A stretch of DNA of 64,000 nt from Stichopus chloronotus (lineage: Eukaryota; Echinodermata; Holothuroidea; Aspidochirotida; Stichopodidae): the NCBI GenBank assembly GCA_021234535.1, contig SFZH01000008.1, forward strand, positions 25,436,455 to 25,500,454, written 5' to 3'. The position numbers and the translations under genes were made by a program. The notes under the pieces are model-generated. The model was not told the DNA's origin and did not search any database. It worked only from the letters and a program-made list of their open reading frames with translations. This document shows, in pieces, positions 57,207 to 64,000 of the stretch. Each line of letters begins with the position of its first letter. Position 1 is the stretch's first letter.

Positions 57207-60200
57207 GTAAGGAGGTCCAAAGGATATTGTACAGCATACTGCACATACAACAGAGTGAGTTTGTTTGTTTTTAATTAAATCAAAGTAGTCACCTGCAAAC
57301 AGTCTGCAGTTGAGTCCTCCTGGGAAGCAGCTGTGCAGATTTTTTTTCTGACAGTAATGAATTTCCCACCAACGATGGCTAATTAATTCAGCACAGATCA
57401 AACACAGATACATGTGACAAGTTTGCAGTTCAATGCTAGAGGTCTCCAACACAGGTCGCCTTCACTTCACTATTGCGCAATCACTGTCTGTGCAATGTTG
57501 TTACTCTTGTTCTGTTCCTGGAATTTCCTACCCTGAAAACTTGACACTCTTTGCTGTTCTTCCCAGCAACTGAAGGAATAACGTAAACGAAACTACTGCA
57601 TGTAGGAACGAGGATCCATGCGCTATATTGTGCAGTACATGCAGGATGAATTGTACTGCTAAGTCCCATAGTTGCTGTGTTCAGTTGGACTACACATTAA
57701 TATGCAGTGTGTGAAAGAACAATGTACTGTATGTGCAGTATATGTTGAAGACCAGTGTATACAGCTTTAGTACTGTACATCTACAAGCAGTACTCCATAC
57801 CGCACCTGTTTTCAAATTGGTGAAAACTTGGCTGGGAAATTTATTGGAAAAGTGTAATCGTGAGGGAGGGGTGAAGGGGAATGTGTCCCTCTCTGGTTTT
57901 GCTCTTTGATTGATAGCAAATTCAAAAGATGCAGAGTACAGTGGCTCATATTAAACAGCATACGCAAGGGTCTTGTGATTAAACAAATGGAGAGAACTTG
58001 TTTTAGACAGACTGTGGGACAGTGGGATGGGCTAGAAAGTAAGTGGTTGAGAGGATTGTAACTTAACTGCATGGAGCGATCAGTGACTGAGTTAAATAGC
58101 TTTAACTCGTTTGTTATTCCCGTAATTTCCATAATATGTTGGGCCACTTAAACTGAATATTGCAAAACATAAAAATGCAAGTATGTTACAGGCCAATTAA
58201 GGTCATAAAACTTGTTTGTAATTCCGATTAGATCACGGTGGTTGGCATTTATTATTGTCCTGGAGAAATGTCACCCTGTCACCAAGGTTTTAGCTTGGTG
58301 ATCCGTGACTTTGGTGGCCATTGGTGACCTTTGAACTATAGGGATCATTGTTTTGGTAGGTTTTGGAGGTGAATGAGAAACTCACTTACATTAAACTTCT
58401 TTGAACCATCTATGTGAAGTTAATGATGTTATGGTGAAAGGTTATGGAGAATGAATGTTGTCTTGACTTGGTGTTTCAAACTTTTCTTGAAGTGAAATTG
58501 TCACACTAATCCTTCTATTGTTTACCAGATCCTGTAAGTGAGAGTAGTCATCTTCCAAAAATGTGCCGACTGTCCGGTAGTTCAGGAAAAAATGGCAGCA
58601 AAAAAAAAGACCTAGCTGTTGTGACCAGTTTGGTTGTTGAGTCTGCAAAAATTTATGCCAGTTTAGCCTGAGCATGGTAAAAGTCGGGTCACCAGTGGGT
58701 CAAAAAGACTAAAAAGCATGATATCTGAACTTAGCAAACTTGGTCGGTTCTGTACGTGGAGGCAGTGAAGAGATGTCTTTGTTTGGTTTTTTTTGTGGAA
58801 GTCAAAGTTCATGCGCAGTCTTCAGGCATGTAACACTAAAAACCTTGTAATTACAATATCTCATGGTAGGAAACTTGAATAGTTTTCTAGGTAGGCCTAC
58901 TGTGCATGTGGATGTGTCATGATGAGAAGATTGTAGCTAATTGTTTTATGGTGGATGTCAATGGTGTTAAATGCAGTCACTAAGTTTCATATACCGTACA
59001 CTGGAAAACTGAAAACAACAAATAAATCAAGACAAAAGCCTGCAGGCCTTGAATTCTGAGGCGTGGGAGTGCGATTGCACGCCACCACTCGCCTCAATTC
59101 ACTGTGAGGAGTGCGATTTTTTGCACACCTAGATAAAGAAGGACCCTAAGATGAATGTGTTAGTTTAACAAAACAGCACACCTACCACACTCCTTACTTT
59201 CCTGAGGAGTGTGATTTGTAGCACACCTGGAAAATCTAAAACTCAAGGCCTGAGCCTGAATACATGTACTTGGTATGGGGATGTGACTGACACAATATAG
59301 TAAAAAATAAAATCCATTCTTCTTGGAGTGGTCAAAGGTCATCAGCAGTTGAGCAGGTTAGAATCATGTGGAGGTTAGTTGGAGATCAGTCGGAGGTCAA
59401 GTCATGGACTGGCAGAAAAGGTGGTAGATGCATGCATCATTCTTTGCCAACAACTTTGAAGGTCATGTAAACCTTCTATAAAAGGTTACCATGCACTAGT
59501 TGTTTGTGTGCTCATGGTTCAGTTTCATTACATTCCTTAAGGAACCATGCATAATAATGTAAGATTGGGCATTGCTAATGTTATGTTGCTCCTAACAGTT
59601 GGCCATGTAGTTAAGGGTCACAGCAGTGGTTGTAATATTGTATTTGAGGTTCACTGTCGCATGAAAGTTCCCTTCTTCCCATGTACCTTGAATTTTGTGA
59701 TATTCTTAGCAATGTACTGCACAATTACCAACTATAGTTTACTCTTATCCAAACTTCTAGCTTGTAAACTTGCACTTGTATACATGAAGAAATCTTTTTG
59801 TCATTTATTGTACAGTACAGTAGGTCAATTACTGTTCAAGCTTGGAAAACTCACCCAAGTGCATGGAAGCTTGTTTGAAGTTAAAACTTGATTGATAGTG
59901 ATTCCTCCAGATCACTACAGGCCATACTGTAGCTACCGCGCGTGGCGGACGAACTTTTTTCGCCCAGCTTATCGCTACGAAAAAACTAACGTCCGCAGGC
60001 TTTGGAGACAAATTCCTTTCTACTGCGTCGAAAACTGACGCACTCAGTAGAAAGGAATTTGTATATATATTAGTGAAAAGGTAATTTTATGGACAGAAAG
60101 GAATTCTTGGCTATCGCCGGCAGGCTCTGAGGGGCGGCAGCCTAAGAGAGGTGGCAGACACAGAGGCGCTACGTAGGCTATACTGTAGCAGGCTGTTTGA

Positions 60201-63200
60201 GAAGCTGAAAGGTCATAAAGGTCATTTGACTTCCTGACTGGCAAAGAGGGGGATTTTTTTTACAAAGACAATTTCCCTTTAGAATGAACTTTACTGGATA
60301 ATTATGAAGCATGATCCAGTTGGGACAGTCAGCAGTCAGCACCTGATTGAGGTACTGTAGAGTAGTAGAAACATGCACATGGTATTAAGAATAAAATATG
60401 CCATAAGAGGATGATATGAGTGTTGAGAGTCCTCCAGTGCTATTTCCTCAAGATGTACTGGAGTTTTGTACCCCACAATTATTTTTATGGATTAATCTTC
60501 AACCAGGATCAGATGATTTGATTGAATAGCAAGAAAAACAAAGATGATCGACCCATGCGTTTGTTGAATTTTGTATGGCATGTCCTGTAATCAAAACTGT
60601 AACTTAGCATCTGACCATGTATATCTCTGCTACCCGTCCATTTAACTTTCAAGTAGTAAATTTTGCTATTTATTTTCTGTCTCTGTGTATTTTTGGTATC
60701 ATTCCAGATGTTGTTGAGGGTCTTAACTATACTCTGCGTCCTGGGAACTGGCAGTTCACTTTTGACACTGGTAAATTAAACCTTCAAAGTATGATATAGT
60801 TTACACATTATTAGGATTCATTAAAACTTGTAAACGTGGTACAGGTACAGTAGCTGTATTTTAAATGATTTGTTTTATCTGTAAGTAGCAATTAGTGAGA
60901 ACATGAGTGGCAAATACTGTGCAAGGAATTTGTGTGGATGTTGCTAATCATTTCTTATGGTGAGCCTTATGAAAGAGATGTACAAGTCCCAATAATGTGG
61001 TTAAATTGCTAAAATAGACAGTTAACCCCTCATACTAGTGTGTGCAATATAAATGTGACTGGAAATACAATTAGTGTGTGTGCTATTATTATACCCAGAG
61101 ACAGAGTATGTGCTTAGTGTTTGAACTGGGTCCAAAATATCTGGTTAGTACCCACAGTCCATATGATTGGTCAGTTATCCAGGTGCCAGAAATTATCAAA
61201 TGTAATTGTCATCCAAGTTGGTTTTGAAGTCATTCGACTGTACAGTACATACAACATGTTGCTCTAGCATGTTAGCATTTCACTGTGTATCTTCCATGGG
61301 TATGATGATGAAGTGTTCTTTAGTCGGAGCAGCGTATGTGAAACTTTGGCTCCTATTAGCACTTTCAGAACTGGATCCTGACCTGGTGAGTCATGAGGCA
61401 CCGAGGTACTCTTGGCAGCCCCCCTTGAGTTTAAAATCTCAGTTGGTATTCATAGACTTCATTGGATGGCCCACAGAGTTCATCAGTATCTGCTTCTTAT
61501 CCTTTTAGATTTGAATGCATGCACATGGTTGAATGTTTTTATAGTGGTCTTGAAATTATTCCAATTGGGTAGTTGACTGGTGGTATCCTGCAAAGTTTGG
61601 TATAGAAACTCATTTTAGAACAGTTGAATTTCTAGTTCAAAGTTGGTCAAAGTACCTGTACCATGGGGTACATGTCTTGTGTTGTAATTGTTTGATACAG
61701 TTCATATTCCTGATTGTTATTTGTAGAAATAAGCTTGCAGCAACCAATTAATCTTCTTACCATACAACAGGAACAAAAGAAGGAATGCATTAAGTATCAG
61801 CCAGAATCTGAAAACGACTGCCGTCCTGGGACCCATCGTTGTGATAGGTAAGTACATATTACATTGTCTCCATAATAAAGTGCAGTTATTACTATTGAAC
61901 GATATGACCAATACCGTGGCAGTTACAGCACTCTCAACTACTGGTTGGACTGACTCCAAGCTTAGGACGCGAGTACAGGTACTGTATGTAGACCACAGTC
62001 GGTCAACTACCTGGGTAAGGTGGCTCCCCCAAAATATGAGCTGGCCTGCAGGCTCGTTCATTGTGAAGTCATAATACCTCAGTATGCTTTGCATATTAAT
62101 GCATGTATCCTGTATGTACCGGTGGGGACAATGAAATGTTCTTAGTAAGGCATACTCTACATACTTAAGTTTCACCACTCACACTATCTACTTTTTTTGA
62201 AATGTGAGAGCTGGGTAGCAATTTAAGAACCAGATTTTATCATCATCGATAGGTACAGTACCAGCCTGAGGGGATACTCGACTCCTCGAGCACTGGCTGT
62301 GCAAACACTACTCTCAACAAAGATCTGCCGTTCTGCAGACCTTGCATTCCACTTCGTCTTGTTACTGCCACTTTATCAATTAGCAAACGGTGGAAACAGT
62401 CCTCTCAATAACTGTGGGTCTGTAATTTACAAATATTTGGTTATCCATTGTGACAATGGATTACACAACCACCAAGGTGGTTCAAAGGCTGTTCACTTTA
62501 TGTTCCGAGCAGGATGTCATTACTCACATGTTGGTCATATTGTGTTAACAAAGTTTTACAGTGCAGGATTTTCGTTTTAATTTGTAGGACACTTTTTGAA
62601 TACAGTAACTGAAGAAATGGATGTAGTATCATCTGTTTTACATGACATTCATGAAACAAATAACCTTTTAATCAATATCTGTGAACCTTTTCTGCCCTCT
62701 TTTGTCATGCTGAGATGGATTTCTGCCTAACTCAGCTGTGCTATAAATTGTCTTGGACCAGTTGCACCTTTCACTGATTGTATTGAATGTTTTGTTAGCA
62801 TGATGTTCGGGCAACTCTGCAGTATTAATATTAACATTAGCTACTGTATATATGCTGCTGTGATCAGTATCAGGTATAGGTAGCTGATCCCAGTGATTTG
62901 ACTGTTTTTGCAAGGGAGTAGCAAATTTCCAGCAATGAATATGACTGTATAGCACATCTAAATCGTATTTAACTACTTTGCATCAATATTAATACTTAAG
63001 GTATGTATATGTGTTATTATTTTTTTTCAGTGGTTGCTGTGTATGCAAAGAAGGAACGTACATGAAGGAGCACAACACTTGTTCCGAGTGTATTCCATTC
63101 ACAGAATGTGAGAACGGACAAGAAGTAAGTTAAACCTTTGACTTTTAGTATAATCATAAATAACTCTGTACTCATGCAATACTTGAAAGTTAATGCAACA

Positions 63201-64000
63201 TCTGTTTCCACCTTGAACCTCTGACATTTTGGTAAAATATCATCAATGGAACTATGAGAGGCACATGAATTTTTAAAAAACTAGATAACAGTTGAAAATG
63301 CATGTTTGGAAAGTATTGCAAATACAAAGCACATTTTGGTTCCTACCAATGCAGTTCATACATTTCTGTGATTGGTCTTTACATGTATTTACACGTATTT
63401 TCACGTATTTTACATGTCACCCTTCTGAAAATATGAAACTTGACATGTAAAGTTTAGCAGATATCCAAAAATCTTCTCTTTTTTACCATTTTAGTAAATT
63501 TAGGAATCTGAAGTCACAGCTTGTATATGGTCCATTCAGGATCAATAGTTCAAACATTACAGTGTATATCCTCTTCCCACAGTACTTGTCACATGCAAAA
63601 GAATGATAGCCACTTGATCATTTAGAAAAGTGTTCCTGTAGTACATGTGTCCGAAAAGTTTTAGGTCAGTTAACAGGACCAGGTTTAGGCCAAAACTGAG
63701 AGCTCGATCATTGCGTCAGGGAAATGCTCCCAATCAGGTGTGAGTCATGCTCTATGTTTGACATCCCAATAACTTAATGTCAACTAACTCATTGTTGAGC
63801 TGATCCAGCCAGTCAGGTAGCATGCAATCAACATCAATTGTACTGCATATTAGACCCAGTTGCCATTGTGTCAGGTCTCCCATGGACTGGAAAAGTTATG
63901 ATTTTTTGCAGAAAAAATTACAGAAGTCATCACACTGTCAAGAAATTAAGAATACCGCTTAATTATTAAGAAGTCCCAAAATTTCACTTTCTACCACAGT
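57100..64000 (+). CDS. Gene C: TNFR-type receptor, 5' part, runs off the window
   Basis: Coding exons 57180-57206, 60708-60770, 61771-61847 and 63031-63124 join in phase to 87 codons. They give a split signal peptide, then a TNFR-type cysteine-rich segment (ECIKYQPE, NDCRPGTHRC, CCVCKEGTYM, NTCSEC, ECENGQE). The third and fourth exons have exactly the lengths and phases of gene B exons 4 and 5, and cysteines and the GT, M, NTC, EC and GQE residues align without gaps. It is therefore a tandem paralogue of gene B. The exons for the last cysteine, stalk, membrane helix and tail are expected beyond position 64000. Signalling type cannot be judged from this part. Confidence 0.75.
58680..58985 (+). 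repeat. CCCTATTGTTTTTGGTG repeat family member
   Basis: GGGTCACCAGTGGGTCAAAA, GGAAGTCAAAGTTCATGCG, AAAAACCTTGTAATTACAAT and GATGAGAAGATTGTAGC follow the block order of the family. It lies in a gene C intron. Confidence 0.5.
59041..59250. repeat. Local direct and inverted repeat
   Basis: GAGGAGTGCGATTTTTTGCA at about 59104 and GAGGAGTGTGATTTGTAGCA at about 59203 are direct repeats ending in CACACCT. GCAGGCCTTGAATTCTGAG near the left end and CTCAAGGCCTGAG near the right are inverted. Confidence 0.65.
59945..59996. repeat. Hairpin 1 in gene C intron
   Basis: GCGGACG pairs with CGTCCGC, and TTTTTTCG with CGAAAAAA, separated by a small internal loop and capped by a loop of about 15 bases. GC-rich and conspicuous against the AT-rich intron. 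It lies 11 bp before hairpin 2. Confidence 0.75.
60008..60062. repeat. Hairpin 2 in gene C intron
   Basis: ACAAATTCCTTTCTACTG pairs perfectly with its complement 55 bases later. An inner CGTC/GACG stem and a four-base bulge surround a GAAAACT loop. The total is 55 nt, precursor-microRNA-like in size, though so perfect an arm also fits a recent transposon end. Confidence 0.85.
60708..60770 (+). CDS. Gene C signal peptide exon
   Basis: 63 nt, acceptor TATCATTCCAG, donor CTG|GTAAAT, phase 0-0. It encodes MLLRVLTILCVLGTGSSLLT and a final L, a clear signal peptide. It also begins with ATG, so translation could start here rather than at 57180. The mature protein would begin near EQKKEC. Confidence 0.7.
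61771..61847 (+). CDS. Gene C first cysteine-rich exon
   Basis: 77 nt, acceptor CATACAACAG, donor AG|GTAAGT, phase 0 to 2. It encodes EQKKECIKYQPESENDC, then RPGTHRCD. The first two cysteines are ten residues apart, as in gene B exon 4. An additional cysteine (HRCD) is specific to gene C. Confidence 0.75.
62259..62411 (+). pseudogene. CRD-like open segment in gene C intron, possible decayed exon
   Basis: A frame opening YQPEGILDSSSTGC carries C-x11-C-x2-C followed by Ile-Pro (FCRPCIP). This is the spacing and the following residues of the gene C module (NTCSECIP), and YQPE also occurs in the preceding gene C exon. The downstream cysteine and GQE are missing and the frame ends in TAA at 62409. 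It could be a relic of an exon duplication, or chance. Confidence 0.25.
63031..63124 (+). CDS. Gene C TNFR cysteine-rich exon
   Basis: 94 nt, acceptor TTATTTTTTTTCAG, donor GAA|GTAAGT, phase 2 to 0. It encodes GCCVCKEGTYMKEHNTCSEC, then IPFTECENGQE. Cysteines fit C-x2-C-x11-C-x2-C-x5-C, as in gene B exon 5. The next exon should begin with the counterpart of VLYNGDFKHDRIC beyond the window. Confidence 0.85.
63125..64000. other. Gene C intron at right edge
   Basis: No exon recognised up to the end. The corresponding intron of gene B is about 1.9 kb, so the next exon is expected outside. Confidence 0.5.

Noticed and set aside
1..64000. CRISPR arrays, bacterial operons, ribosome binding sites
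   Set aside because: Exons, introns, poly(A) signals and LINE tails show a eukaryotic genome. No array of identical repeats with unique spacers exists.

Overview
This is an animal nuclear genome window, not bacterial. It is AT-rich, and every supportable coding segment is a short exon bounded by GT/AG splice sites and separated by kilobase introns. Microsatellites, poly(C)/poly(G) tracts, MITE-like elements, non-LTR retrotransposon tails and a decayed Ty3/gypsy-type gag fill the rest. The repeat character (poly-C runs, recurrent TAGGCCTA, hairpin-forming GC-rich interspersed repeats) suggests a marine invertebrate deuterostome, perhaps an echinoderm. That is an impression, not a proof.

The window holds a tandem cluster of + strand genes for small membrane receptors of the tumour necrosis factor receptor (TNFR) type. 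Gene A (exons 822-953, 2490-2561, 4678-4824, 5543-5596, probable last exon 6833-6948, poly(A) signal 7252) shows only its 3' part: a Ser/Thr/Gln-rich stalk built from exons that are all phase 1 at both ends, then a probable membrane anchor. Its ligand-binding part, if it has one, lies before the window. Gene B (coding 38517-46489 or 38517-50359) is complete: a signal peptide split over two exons, three exons encoding a TNFR-type cysteine-rich region, a stalk exon, a transmembrane exon, and two alternative cytoplasmic tails each followed by AATAAA. The predicted products are 234 and 257 residues, and neither tail looks like a death domain. Gene C (from 57180, running off the right edge) has the same design; its two cysteine-rich exons are exactly as long as those of gene B (77 and 94 nt) with the same phases.

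Layout: 1-7.3 kb, 3' half of gene A, with a gag relic in one intron. 7.3-33.9 kb, a gene-poor stretch of repeats: a TTAA-flanked MITE at 12.75 kb, a ~270-bp degenerate tandem repeat at 17.8-18.8 kb, a 0.62-kb TTAA-associated element at 19 kb, a GC-rich hairpin repeat at 21.3 kb, a minus-strand LINE tail at 27.7-28.7 kb, and a 1.5-kb foldback-like element at 31.3-32.85 kb with a second MITE nested inside. 33.9-50.5 kb, gene B, with a CR1/L2-like LINE tail, a 0.5-kb intronic minisatellite and more MITE copies. 50.5-55 kb, intergenic repeats. 55-64 kb, 5' part of gene C, with a pair of adjacent hairpins in one intron.

If the models hold, the three genes form a local family of short TNFR-like receptors. 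Extracellular cysteine-rich modules are kept under exon-length constraint, while stalks and cytoplasmic tails diverge. Gene functions are inferred from architecture only; no database search was possible.
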